A stretch of DNA of 64,000 nt from Vibrio alfacsensis (GTDB taxonomy: Bacteria > Pseudomonadota > Gammaproteobacteria > Enterobacterales > Vibrionaceae): NCBI RefSeq assembly GCF_003544875.1, contig NZ_CP032094.1, positions 744,001-808,000 on the forward strand. The letters run 5' to 3'. The position numbers and the translations under genes are program-made. The notes under the pieces are model-generated. The model saw nothing but the letters and a program-made list of their open reading frames with translations, was not told the DNA's origin and ran no database searches. How positions within the stretch are numbered: position 1 is the first letter of the stretch; the number at the start of each line of letters is the position of its first letter. Positions 37,502 to 45,828 of the stretch are shown here, one piece after another.

Positions 37502-38098
37502 ATGAACTTTTTAGCCCACCTGCATATCGCAGAACAATGTCATAGCCATTTGATGGGAAACTTGCTTGGAGACTTCGTAAAAGGAGATCCAAGCAAGCAA
37601 TATCGATCAGAGATTTCCAATGGCATCAAATTGCATCGCTTTGTTGATCGCATCACCGATCATCATTCCATCGTTAACGAATGCAAGCCACTCTTTACTG
37701 GAGTGGCTCGAAGATTCGCGCCCATTGCTCTAGATATGTTTTGGGATCACTGCTTGGCCAAGCATTGGCAATCGTTTAGCGATCAACCTTTAGATACTTT
37801 TGTTCGTTATGCTTATTCGCAAGTGAACGAACAAATATCCGAGGACCTACCATCGCGATTTTTATTGCTTCATAGCCGAATGTGGCAGGGAGGTTGGCTT
37901 CAATCTTACCGCGAGTTGCAAAACATTGAATTTGCGCTTCACAGAATGTCTCAACGAAGCCCAAGAATGGCAGACCTGACCACAACCTTTGAAGTGTTAG
38001 ATAACGAATATACGGAATTAGAGTCCAAGTTTTCACCACTCTATCAAGACGTATTAGCGCAAGCTTATCAATATCATCAACAACTGATGAATTCTTAG
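37502..38098 (+). CDS. acpH: Acyl carrier protein phosphodiesterase (AcpH family)
   Basis: AcpH removes the 4'-phosphopantetheine arm from acyl carrier protein. The 198-residue product starts MNFLAHLHIAEQCHSHLMGN, followed by LLGDFVKGDPSKQYRSEISN. The family's His/Asp-rich block is GIKLHRFVDRITDHHSIVNE, and ALDMFWDHCLAKHWQSFSDQ follows; these are the HD-like metal ligands. It is close to the E. coli protein in length. It is read in the same direction as the DEAD-box helicase gene 75 bp downstream. Confidence 0.9.
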   Translation: MNFLAHLHIAEQCHSHLMGNLLGDFVKGDPSKQYRSEISNGIKLHRFVDRITDHHSIVNECKPLFTGVARRFAPIALDMFWDHCLAKHWQSFSDQPLDTFVRYAYSQVNEQISEDLPSRFLLLHSRMWQGGWLQSYRELQNIEFALHRMSQRSPRMADLTTTFEVLDNEYTELESKFSPLYQDVLAQAYQYHQQLMNS

Positions 38099-38173
38099 CT
38101 TGGACAACGCTAAAGGTAGTATGAACAATATCGCTCTGGTAAACTCTGCGCTCCAAAAATTATGAGGTTTATC

Positions 38174-39433
38174 ATGTCCGTTAATTTCGCTGATCTTGGC
38201 ATTGAACAACAGCTTGTTGATACCCTAAGCGGTTTGAATATCGTGTCACCAACACCAGTACAGGAAATGTCAATTCCTCACGTATTGGCAGGAAAAGATC
38301 TGCTAGCTGCAGCACAAACCGGTACGGGTAAGACGGCAGCCTTTGGTTTACCAATTATTCAGTCGGTTCAGCAAAAACAGCGAAATGGCACGCCTCAAGC
38401 TTTGATTTTGGTTCCGACTCGTGAGCTTGCTCAACAGGTGTTTGATAATCTAACCCAATATGCAGCCAACACCGATCTTAAAATTGTGTGTGTGTATGGT
38501 GGCACTAGCATTGGGGTTCAGAAGAGTAAGTTAAATGACGGCGCAGATATATTGATTGCGACACCTGGTCGGTTACTTGATCATCTATTTAACGGCAATG
38601 TAAACATCTCAAAAACAACAACGCTTGTATTGGATGAAGCAGACCGAATGCTTGATATGGGGTTTTGGCCAGATTTACAAAGAATCTTGCGTCGTCTACC
38701 GCAAACTCGTCAAATTATGTTGTTCTCTGCGACATTTGAAAAACGCATTAAAACCATCGCTTACAAACTCATGGACTCGCCGGTTGAGGTAGAAGTTTCT
38801 CCTGCGAATACCACAGCAGAAACCGTTGAGCAGATGGTTCATCCCGTTGATAAAAAGCGTAAGCGTGAGTTACTTGCTTACTTGATTGGTTCTCGTAACT
38901 GGCAGCAGGTGCTGGTGTTTACTAAAACTAAACAGGGCAGTGACGAACTGGCTAAAGAGCTCAAATTGGATGGTATTAAAGCGGTTTCGATTAACGGAGA
39001 CAAATCTCAAGGAGCTCGTCAACGTGCGTTAGATGAGTTTAAGAGCGGTAAAGTTCGCGCTTTGATTGCCACTGATGTTGCTGCTCGCGGTCTTGATATT
39101 CAAGAGCTTGAGCAAGTGGTTAATTTTGATATGCCATTCAAAGCGGAAGATTATGTGCATCGAATTGGCCGTACTGGCCGTGCGGGTAAATCGGGCTTAG
39201 CGGTCTCTTTAATGAGTCGTGACGAAGAATACTTGCTTCATGCGATCGAGAATCTGTTGGACAAGCGTCTTCCTCAAGAATGGTTAGCGGGCTTTGAGCC
39301 GAGTCTGATTGAAGAGGTTGAACCAGAGCGTAATCATGGTGGACGCAGTAAGAGCCGTTCTGCTGAAAAGCGTAAGATGAAAGCAAAATTAGCGATTCAC
39401 AAAACCGCGGAAAAAGCCGAAAATAAAAGGTGA
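38174..39433 (+). CDS. rhlE: DEAD-box ATP-dependent RNA helicase, RhlE-type
   Basis: The 419-residue protein has the complete DEAD-box set: Q motif (GLNIVSPTPVQEMSIPHVLA), motif I (AAQTGTGKTAAFGLP), Ia (LVPTRELAQQVFD), II (VLDEADRMLDMGF), III (MLFSATFE), then the RecA2 domain with ALIATDVAARGLDIQEL and motif VI (HRIGRTGRAG). A basic C-terminal tail (RSKSRSAEKRKMKAKLAIHK) could bind RNA. I chose ATG 38174 with GAGG six bases ahead; four further codons exist upstream. It probably remodels RNA structures in ribosome assembly or mRNA turnover. RhlE grouping is by similarity; the exact paralogue is uncertain. Confidence 0.93.
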   Translation: MSVNFADLGIEQQLVDTLSGLNIVSPTPVQEMSIPHVLAGKDLLAAAQTGTGKTAAFGLPIIQSVQQKQRNGTPQALILVPTRELAQQVFDNLTQYAANTDLKIVCVYGGTSIGVQKSKLNDGADILIATPGRLLDHLFNGNVNISKTTTLVLDEADRMLDMGFWPDLQRILRRLPQTRQIMLFSATFEKRIKTIAYKLMDSPVEVEVSPANTTAETVEQMVHPVDKKRKRELLAYLIGSRNWQQVLVFTKTKQGSDELAKELKLDGIKAVSINGDKSQGARQRALDEFKSGKVRALIATDVAARGLDIQELEQVVNFDMPFKAEDYVHRIGRTGRAGKSGLAVSLMSRDEEYLLHAIENLLDKRLPQEWLAGFEPSLIEEVEPERNHGGRSKSRSAEKRKMKAKLAIHKTAEKAENKR

Positions 39434-39496
39434 TGCTCGTTATCAAATGCTTTGATTGATTCAATTACCTGTACTAATTCAGACCTTATTTAGAGA

Positions 39497-39534
39497 TACC
39501 CAAGTCACGTCATGTCACTTGGGTATTTTTTTAT
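39497..39534 (+). terminator. Terminator of the DEAD-box helicase gene
   Basis: ATACCCAAGT and ACTTGGGTAT form a 10-bp stem with a long loop followed by TTTTTTT. Confidence 0.85.
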
Positions 39535-39841
39535 TCTTTTCTAATCGGCGATGCCTTTAAAAGCCAAGTTACTCTCGCTGAGACAAGCGCTTTGAGATAC
39601 TTGGCGAATGACAAGCAGCATTAATGCCAGTCGTTTTATAAATTTCGGAACCGCGCAAGTTGACATAATGCCTATGGTTACATTCAAGATGGTTGCATTC
39701 AACGACCTTAATGAAAGAGGGTTTCGGCTCATTCAATGTTGCTGATATTGGGTTTCAGTTTGTCAAATACTGCGTCTTTGAATGTTCGCTTCTGTACAAG
39801 GGGGCTAGCTCCGTAATGACGGTGTTAGCTCGTTAAGCGTT

Positions 39842-40474
39842 TTACCATTGTAAGACCGCGTACAGTTGCAAATATTTTCTTACCAACTGTTGCTTATTAG
39901 AACGACGTAACGGGTGACCAAATTTGATGTAGCATGGGCTAATATTAAATCGTTTTTCTAACGATTGCGTCAGCTGCGATTCACTGGTGTACAAGGTAAT
40001 ACCTTGCTCTGTGTATTCATTGATTGGGTCAGGCAATGCACCCATCCACCAGTGCAACAATTCTCGACTCGTTTTACTTCGGCTCATCCAATGGTCACTC
40101 ACTAAAAACAACAGATCATTGGGTTGCAGTGCGTAACCATACTCACATTGCCATTCGGTGATCGTCGCCAACAAATTTTCACGACAAGAGTGTCCAGCAC
40201 TTACCAGATGATGGCTTAATACCCATACCGTGCCAATTTCTGAAGAAATACGATAGTGATGAGGGAGGTCTGGTGATTCGAGTACTTCAATGGGTTTGAT
40301 AATACTGCTGTATCCAAAGTGACGGAAAGTGTGTTCCATTCGTCTTGCAAATGCGAGTCCGAGGTGGTGTTCACTCATGCCTTGGTTGTGCACCGCAGGG
40401 TAATGCTTTTCACAGAGCTTGAGACAGTCGTCCTGAAAATCATTGACACTTTGAATGACTAAGTCGAGTAGCAA
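39842..40474 (-). CDS. Conserved-looking hypothetical protein
   Basis: I do not recognise a named family. I chose TTG 40474 (MLLDLVIQSVNDFQDDCLKL, 210 residues) because AAGGGA precedes it six bases upstream; an ATG 27 codons earlier has no clear ribosome site. The protein is soluble and rich in His and Trp (YRISSEIGTVWVLSHHLVSA, then VSDHWMSRSKTSRELLHWWM). It ends SNKQQLVRKYLQLYAVLQW. It is divergent from the DUF2164 gene. Its size and codon usage are normal for the region. Confidence 0.65.
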   Translation of the reverse strand: MLLDLVIQSVNDFQDDCLKLCEKHYPAVHNQGMSEHHLGLAFARRMEHTFRHFGYSSIIKPIEVLESPDLPHHYRISSEIGTVWVLSHHLVSAGHSCRENLLATITEWQCEYGYALQPNDLLFLVSDHWMSRSKTSRELLHWWMGALPDPINEYTEQGITLYTSESQLTQSLEKRFNISPCYIKFGHPLRRSNKQQLVRKYLQLYAVLQW

Positions 40475-40605
40475 AGAATATCCCTTAACGGTTAACAAAT
40501 TAGGCGGAGAAAGGTTAGCATAGTCTTTTAAAGATAGACTAACGAAGATAAGCAACTTCTTGATCTAAACATCAAATTTATGAATGGCAAAGTGAGAGGA
40601 ATGAA

Positions 40606-40848
40606 ATGATTAAATTAGAGCGTTCTCAAAAAGAGGCATTAGCAAACGCGATTCAAGATTACATGCAAGATGAACTGAGTATAGAGATTGGTCAGTTTGA
40701 TAGTGAGTTCTTAATTGACTTTGTCACTGAAAAACTTGGACCTCTTTATTACAACAAAGGTATTGAAGATGCCAAGTCTGTGATTGAAAAGCGGATGTTA
40801 GAAATGACGGATGAGTTGTATGAAATAGAGCAAGAAGTCCAATTATAG
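40606..40848 (+). CDS. DUF2164 family protein
   Basis: The 80-residue protein MIKLERSQKEALANAIQDYM has the family pattern of an N-terminal amphipathic helix, IEIGQFDSEFLIDFVTEKLG and the ending YYNKGIEDAKSVIEKR. The family is small, soluble and of unknown function. It has GAGAGGA ahead of the ATG and is monocistronic. The yceJ gene starts 163 bp downstream. Confidence 0.85.
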   Translation: MIKLERSQKEALANAIQDYMQDELSIEIGQFDSEFLIDFVTEKLGPLYYNKGIEDAKSVIEKRMLEMTDELYEIEQEVQL

Positions 40849-41011
40849 GCACACATTTTGTGGCTCATTCTAAAATTTTGAACATGTTGTTTGAATGAGT
40901 GTTGTTGGTTAGATGTAAATGATGGTAAATAATCTGTTTCACACAAAGTAAATCGGTTAATGTTGTGTTTCTTGCTCAACATATACTTAGGAAGAAATCT
41001 AGGATCGTGAG

Positions 41012-41551
41012 ATGGATACACAAGTAAAGAACTACAACTTATTCGCTAGAGTCATGCACTGGCTTTCCGCGTTATGCATCATTGGTTTGTTTGCTGTTGG
41101 GTTGTGGATGGTTGATCTTGGTTACTACAGCGAATGGTATCGTACAGCACCGCATTACCATCGTTCAGTTGGTCTGTTATTAGCAGCTCTCACTTTGCTT
41201 CGTATCATATGGAAGCAGGTTACGAATTCTCCAAGCGTAGTGGGTAAGCCTTTTGAAGTGCTTGCGGCAAAAGCGGCACACAGCATGATGTATTTGTTAC
41301 TTATCACTATCTTTATTTCTGGATACTTAATCTCTACTTCGGATGGTCGAGGAATCGAAGTTTTCAACTGGTTTACGGTACCTGGTGCAGGGGAATTGTT
41401 CCCGAATCAATCCGATATTGCCGGTGAAGTTCACTTTTATGCAGCCTGGGCTGTGATCCTTATGGCAGGCTTGCATGCTGCTGCCGCACTCAAACATCAC
41501 TTTATCGATAAAGACAACACATTAAGAAAAATGTTAGGAGCTTCAAAATGA
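41012..41551 (+). CDS. yceJ: Cytochrome b561 family membrane protein (YceJ-like)
   Basis: The 179-residue protein has four membrane helices and the two-haem pattern of small b561 proteins: NLFARVMHWLSALCIIGLFA, HYHRSVGLLLAALTLLRIIW, AAHSMMYLLLITIFISGYLI and EVHFYAAWAVILMAGLHAAA with LKHHF. The conserved histidines (HW, HRS, AAHS, VH, LHAAA) are the haem ligands. Its stop overlaps the yceI start (ATGA), so the two are translationally coupled. In E. coli the yceJ-yceI pair has the same layout; the electron partner is unknown. Confidence 0.92.
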   Translation: MDTQVKNYNLFARVMHWLSALCIIGLFAVGLWMVDLGYYSEWYRTAPHYHRSVGLLLAALTLLRIIWKQVTNSPSVVGKPFEVLAAKAAHSMMYLLLITIFISGYLISTSDGRGIEVFNWFTVPGAGELFPNQSDIAGEVHFYAAWAVILMAGLHAAAALKHHFIDKDNTLRKMLGASK

Positions 41552-42115
41552 AAAAGTCACTTTTCGCTACAGGATTAGCAATCGCAATGGCACTGCCTTT
41601 CGGCGCAAACGCTGCAGATTACGTTATCGACACTAAAGGTGCACGCATCGATCAACTTTAAAGTAAGTCACCTTGGTTACAGCTTCATCAAAGGCCGTTT
41701 CAATACATTTTCCGGTGACTTTTCTTTTGATGAAAATAATATGGCAGACGCGAAAGTCAATGTGGTGGTTGATACAACAAGCTTAGACTCTAACCACGCA
41801 GAGCGTGATAAGCACATCCGCAGCGGCGATTTTATTGATGCAAGCAAATACAGTGAAGCAACATTCAAAAGTACGAAAGTGGTAGATAAAGGTAATGGTC
41901 AGTTAGAGGTGATCGGAGACCTGACGCTTCACGGCGTGACTAAACCAATCACGATTGAAGCGGAGTTTGTTGGTGCAGGTAATGATCCTTGGGGCGGTGA
42001 GCGTGCTGGTTTCATTGGCCAAACACGTCTAGAACTTGCTGATTTTGAAATTCCTGTGATGGGCTCTTCTAGCTATGTTGATATGGAACTGCACATTGAA
42101 GGCGTCAAGAAGTAA
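41548..42115 (+). pseudogene. yceI: YceI family periplasmic lipid-binding protein, interrupted by an indel near the N-terminus
   Basis: ATG 41548 starts a good signal peptide (MKKSLFATGLAIAMALPFGA, cut after ANA) and DYVIDTKGA, but the frame then runs into a TAA at about 41659. The main body (HASINFKVSHLGYSFIKGRF, then ERDKHIRSGDF and DPWGGERAGF) lies in another frame to 42115. A two-base deletion in CACACG near 41642 explains this and restores DTKGAHASINF, giving 189 residues, the normal YceI length. YceI proteins have a lipocalin-like barrel binding isoprenoids. It is coupled to yceJ and followed by a terminator. An error in the sequence is the likeliest cause. Confidence 0.85.
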
Positions 42116-42156
42116 ATTCTTCACATTAGTGCCTAGATGAGAAAATTTAAATGAAG

Positions 42157-42186
42157 AAAGCGCTCTGAAATTAGAGCGCTTTTTAT
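42157..42186 (+). terminator. Terminator of yceJ-yceI
   Basis: AAAGCGCTCT and AGAGCGCTTT form a 10-bp perfect stem with a 6-nt loop and following Ts. Confidence 0.85.
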
Positions 42187-42247
42187 AGGTGCCAACTTGT
42201 CTTGCTAGTCGCTAGTTGCTAATTGATACTTTTTGGTTGCAACCTTT

Positions 42248-43699
42248 TTATGCCGTTGCTAGAACTTTATCTTCCACAAGATTTAGACGCTCACCGTAAA
42301 CAGGGCGTAATGCTTTTAGGACTTCGTTACGCGTTACCACACCAACCATGATGCCGTTCTCGAGGACTGGTAATACTTGAGGCTTGCTTACTTTCATGCT
42401 TTTTGCACGCTCTTCTAATGAAAGAGAAGTAAAGCGAGTTGCCATGCCCATACTTGTTGTTGGGTATAGTTGCTCTTTATCGATACATAGAAACTCAACC
42501 ACGTCCACTAAACGGTCACTAGCGTCAATAGCTACAACGTCACGGCTCATCAAGTCGACCACTTTTTGTTCTTGTGCTGGGATGTAATCTTGGCACCACA
42601 ATTCAACCATTACGTCATGAGCAGATAAGAAACCAACCAAACGGTTTTCGATGTCAACAACAGGAGCACTGATTAGATTGTTGTCCAATAGGGTATCTAG
42701 TGCAGTTGAAACTGGCATTTCTACGCTCAGAGTAACTGGGCTCGGGTTCATGATCTCTTTTACAATTGATGCGTTTTTCATAATGCTTTCCTTAACTGAC
42801 GTGAGTTTTGTAGTGTTTGTGATTGATGAAACGTTTGCTGCTTTAAGTTCTGGTCGGCGATAGATACACCAGTTGGCCAAGCCAACCAATACTGCGCCGC
42901 CGACAATGTTGCCAAGTGTCACTGGAATCAAGTTTGCTGTGATAAAATGGCCAACACTTAGATCTGCATATTGAGAAGCCGATACGCCGACTGAAGTCCA
43001 GAATGACTCTGGTGCGAAGTTCGCGATTACGATGCCAAGCGGTACCATAAACATGTTTGCTACACAGTGCTCAAAGCCACTGCTCACGAACATTGCAACG
43101 GGTAGGATGGTCATCGCTGCTTTTGTCATTGCGTTTGCCGAACTAAACGTTAACCAGATTGCAAGACAAACCAACAAGTTACATAGAATGCCCAGTGCAA
43201 ACGCTTGTACTAACGTGTGGTGAAGCTTGTGTTGCGCAATGTTTAGTGCGTTTAAACCCCATTGACCGGCATCCATTTGGTACAAGCCTGCAGCGCTTAC
43301 CAATGCAAGTAAGAACATCGCCCCGATAAAGTTACCGACATAAACCTTGCCCCAAATCGACAGCATCTTGCCAAAAGAGATTTGTTTGTTTGCCCATGAG
43401 ATGCTTGAAAGCACTGAACTGGTAAACAACTCACCACCGCAAATAACGATGAGTATCAAACCCATACTGAATGCTAAACCACCTGCAAGTCGGCTAAGGC
43501 CCCAACCTGCGTCAGCGCTGCCTGTTGTCACTGTGATGTAAAACAAAAATGCCAAACCGATAAATGCGCCTGCCATGATTGCTAACCCCAGCGTCATACC
43601 ACTGGTTTTGTTTGCTTTGCTAAGGGCAAACTTCTCAGCTTCAGCCATCATTTCTTTTGGTGAGAAATACTGGTGATTTTGAGAGTTGGTCACCGCCAT
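42248..43699 (-). CDS. Formate/nitrite-type transporter fused to C-terminal CBS domains
   Basis: The first 285 or so residues are an FNT-family (FocA-like) channel: MTLGLAIMAGAFIGLAFLFY, CGGELFTSSVLSSISWANKQ, VGNFIGAMFLLALVSAAGLY, SGFEHCVANMFMVPLGIVIA and LGNIVGGAVLVGLANW. The remaining part (from about residue 307, MKNASIVKEIMNPSPVTLSV) has two CBS motifs (ISAPVVDIENRLVGFLSAHD and VLPVLENGIMVGVVTRNEVL), which usually bind adenosyl nucleotides. So transport could be gated by cellular energy state, an inference. FNT proteins normally lack CBS domains. An internal ATG at 42781 has AAGGAAAG ahead and might yield a separate CBS protein. It is divergent from a LysR-type gene. Confidence 0.9.
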   Translation of the reverse strand: MAVTNSQNHQYFSPKEMMAEAEKFALSKANKTSGMTLGLAIMAGAFIGLAFLFYITVTTGSADAGWGLSRLAGGLAFSMGLILIVICGGELFTSSVLSSISWANKQISFGKMLSIWGKVYVGNFIGAMFLLALVSAAGLYQMDAGQWGLNALNIAQHKLHHTLVQAFALGILCNLLVCLAIWLTFSSANAMTKAAMTILPVAMFVSSGFEHCVANMFMVPLGIVIANFAPESFWTSVGVSASQYADLSVGHFITANLIPVTLGNIVGGAVLVGLANWCIYRRPELKAANVSSITNTTKLTSVKESIMKNASIVKEIMNPSPVTLSVEMPVSTALDTLLDNNLISAPVVDIENRLVGFLSAHDVMVELWCQDYIPAQEQKVVDLMSRDVVAIDASDRLVDVVEFLCIDKEQLYPTTSMGMATRFTSLSLEERAKSMKVSKPQVLPVLENGIMVGVVTRNEVLKALRPVYGERLNLVEDKVLATA

Positions 43700-43983
43700 A
43701 TTGACTCCTTAGTTTGTGGTTCCATAGAAACTCCTTAGTGAATAAATCGAAACAGTTAGTGCCCGAAAATGAATGTCTTACTTGTTTTTGTATTGCGGTG
43801 TTCCCGAACCGCATATCCAGATTAAGCGTCTGGGACGTACAGGTAAAATTGATAATATTTAGAATCCTCATCAAATTATTTGATAAGTTTTTCAGGGTAG
43901 GTAAAATGAACTTTATTGCGTATCGACGCATAAATTTCTGGGCTCCAGAGTATTTGGAATACTCACCGATTTGGGAGGACACT

Positions 43984-44889
43984 TTGCGCTACTCACTTAA
44001 ACAATTAGCGGTATTTGACGCAGTTGCAGACACCGGCAGTGTAAGCCAGGCCGCAGATAAACTGGCTCTGACACAATCAGCGACGAGTATGTCGCTTGCG
44101 CAATTGGAAAAAATGCTTGGAAGGCCTTTGTTTGAAAGGCAGGGTAAGCAAATGGCGTTAACGCATTGGGGGATGTGGTTAAGGCCAAAAGCGAAACGTC
44201 TATTACAAGATGCCTTGCAAATTGAAATGGGGTTTTACGAGCAGCATTTGTTGAGTGGACATATTCGACTGGGAGCAAGTCAAACCCCAGCAGAACACTT
44301 AGTTCCAGACCTTATCAGTATCATTGATAATGATTTTCCAGAAATGCGAATTTCACTTGGCGTGCAAAGTACGCAAGCCGTTATTGATGGTGTTTTAGAT
44401 TACAAATACGATTTGGGCGTGATTGAAGGACGTTGTGACGATAACCGTTTACACCAAGAAATTTGGTGTCGTGACCACCTTACTGTAGTTGCAGCGTCTC
44501 ACCACCCATTTGCTAAGAATGATTCCGTAAGTTTGGCGCAACTTGAACACGCTAAATGGGTTCTACGTGAGCATGGCTCTGGTACTCGCAAAATTTTTGA
44601 TAGCTCTATTCATCATCTTATTGAAGATTTGGACGTTTGGCGTGAATACGAACACGTGCCAGTTTTGCGTAGCCTTGTTGCCAACGGCCAGTACTTGACG
44701 TGTTTGCCATATTTAGACGTAGAGAGGTATATCGAAGCAGGTGAGCTTGTCGCTTTGAACGTGCCAGATTTAAAAATGGATCGTACGTTGTCCTTTATTT
44801 GGCGAGCAGACATGGCTGAGAACCCGCTTGTCGACTGTATTAAACGAGAGGGCTTGCGAATGATGAAAGGTAAGCGCTCGGTTTTGTAG
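43984..44889 (+). CDS. LysR-family transcriptional regulator
   Basis: The protein has a typical LysR N-terminus (RYSLKQLAVFDAVADTGSVS, then QAADKLALTQSATSMSLAQL and LGRPLFERQGKQMALT) and a LysR substrate-binding domain. I chose TTG 43984 because GGGAGGA lies four bases ahead and the family motif starts immediately; upstream in-frame sequence back to 43714 does not resemble the family. This gives 301 residues. It is divergent from the FNT-CBS gene, the classical LysR layout, so it may regulate that channel; the ligand is unknown. Confidence 0.9.
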   Translation: MRYSLKQLAVFDAVADTGSVSQAADKLALTQSATSMSLAQLEKMLGRPLFERQGKQMALTHWGMWLRPKAKRLLQDALQIEMGFYEQHLLSGHIRLGASQTPAEHLVPDLISIIDNDFPEMRISLGVQSTQAVIDGVLDYKYDLGVIEGRCDDNRLHQEIWCRDHLTVVAASHHPFAKNDSVSLAQLEHAKWVLREHGSGTRKIFDSSIHHLIEDLDVWREYEHVPVLRSLVANGQYLTCLPYLDVERYIEAGELVALNVPDLKMDRTLSFIWRADMAENPLVDCIKREGLRMMKGKRSVL

Positions 44890-44905
44890 TCAACGATGAT
44901 TTGAT

Positions 44906-44930
44906 AGGCTCTGCATTGCAGAGCCTTTTA
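44906..44930 (+). terminator. Terminator of the LysR gene
   Basis: AGGCTCTGC and GCAGAGCCT form a strong stem with a 3-nt loop followed by TTTA. Confidence 0.8.
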
Positions 44931-45182
44931 TTGTTAAGCCACGTCAAGAACTCAATTTTGTCTTTTTATCAGTCCCGCATTGGTCCTCTGTTATTTTCTA
45001 AATCTGTTGATTTATCGTTTGCTTCAAGTTTTCGTGAAATTGTAATTATGTTGCAATTTTTATGTGACTTTGATCGCCGAATTGCGTGGGAGATACCTCT
45101 AGTATTGGAAGTCTGATTTCTATGTATGAAGGCAGTTTTCAAACCAAAATGGTGCGAAACAAGCAAAGCAGGTAAGAATTCC

Positions 45183-45662
45183 ATGACAACACTTTTAGCG
45201 ATATCTATAACAACTGGTATTCTCTCTGGCGTTTGGGGCTGGATTGCAATTTCCCTTGGTCTACTATCTTGGGCTGGTTTTCTTGGCTGTACGAGTTACT
45301 TCGCATCCCCAACGGGTGGTTTGAAAGGCCTTGCAGAAAGTTTGCTTACCAATATGACAGGCGTATTTTGGGCAATGGTGATCATATATGGCTCAACTTA
45401 TGTCGGTTTAGAGATCATTGGTTATGTAATTACGGCTATAGTGGCATTTTTCATGTGCATTCAAGCTAAGCAAGCTTGGTTGGCTTATATCCCAGGTACT
45501 TTTATTGGTTCATGCGCAACATTTGCCGCAGATGGCAATTGGCAGTTGGTGATACCGTCCCTTATTTTAGGTGGTGTGTTCGGCTATCTAATGAAAGCTA
45601 CTGGACTTTGGTTACATGCGAAATCAGCGACCACTACTTCGCTTGCTGAGCAAGTACAGTAG
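45183..45662 (+). CDS. DUF1097 family inner-membrane protein (YcdZ-like)
   Basis: I chose ATG 45183 (MTTLLAISITTGILSGVWGW, 159 residues), preceded by AGGTAAGAATTCC; an in-frame ATG 19 codons upstream lacks membrane character. The protein has five or so hydrophobic helices (FLGCTSYFASPTGGLKGLAE, then YVITAIVAFFMCIQAKQAWL). The fold family has unknown function in E. coli (YcdZ). Upstream 44931-45182 holds no clear gene. It is monocistronic. Confidence 0.85.
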   Translation: MTTLLAISITTGILSGVWGWIAISLGLLSWAGFLGCTSYFASPTGGLKGLAESLLTNMTGVFWAMVIIYGSTYVGLEIIGYVITAIVAFFMCIQAKQAWLAYIPGTFIGSCATFAADGNWQLVIPSLILGGVFGYLMKATGLWLHAKSATTTSLAEQVQ

Positions 45663-45793
45663 TATTCCCCGATCTTATTGGTATCTTTTAGTATTAAGAT
45701 TTATCCCACTTAATACGCATAATCAGAAATATTGATTCTTGATACGAGCACACCAATTAGGTGTGCTTTTTTTATTTAGCCCTTGGGCTACGA

Positions 45794-45827
45794 TTAGCCA
45801 TTAGCCATTAGCCATTAGCCATTAAGT
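45794..45827. repeat. 7-bp tandem repeat, about five copies
   Basis: TTAGCCA is repeated head to tail next to the stop of the OLD-family ATPase gene, followed by a TAAGTAT pair. It is a short simple repeat that could vary in copy number. Confidence 0.85.
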
Positions 45828-45828
45828 A

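Noticed and set aside
39541..39732. 63-codon minus-strand ORF (MSRNPLSLRSLNATILNVTI) in a 400-bp gap
   Set aside because: No Shine-Dalgarno sequence, no recognisable family, and the downstream stem lacks a T run on that strand. The gap 39535-39841 otherwise shows nothing clear.
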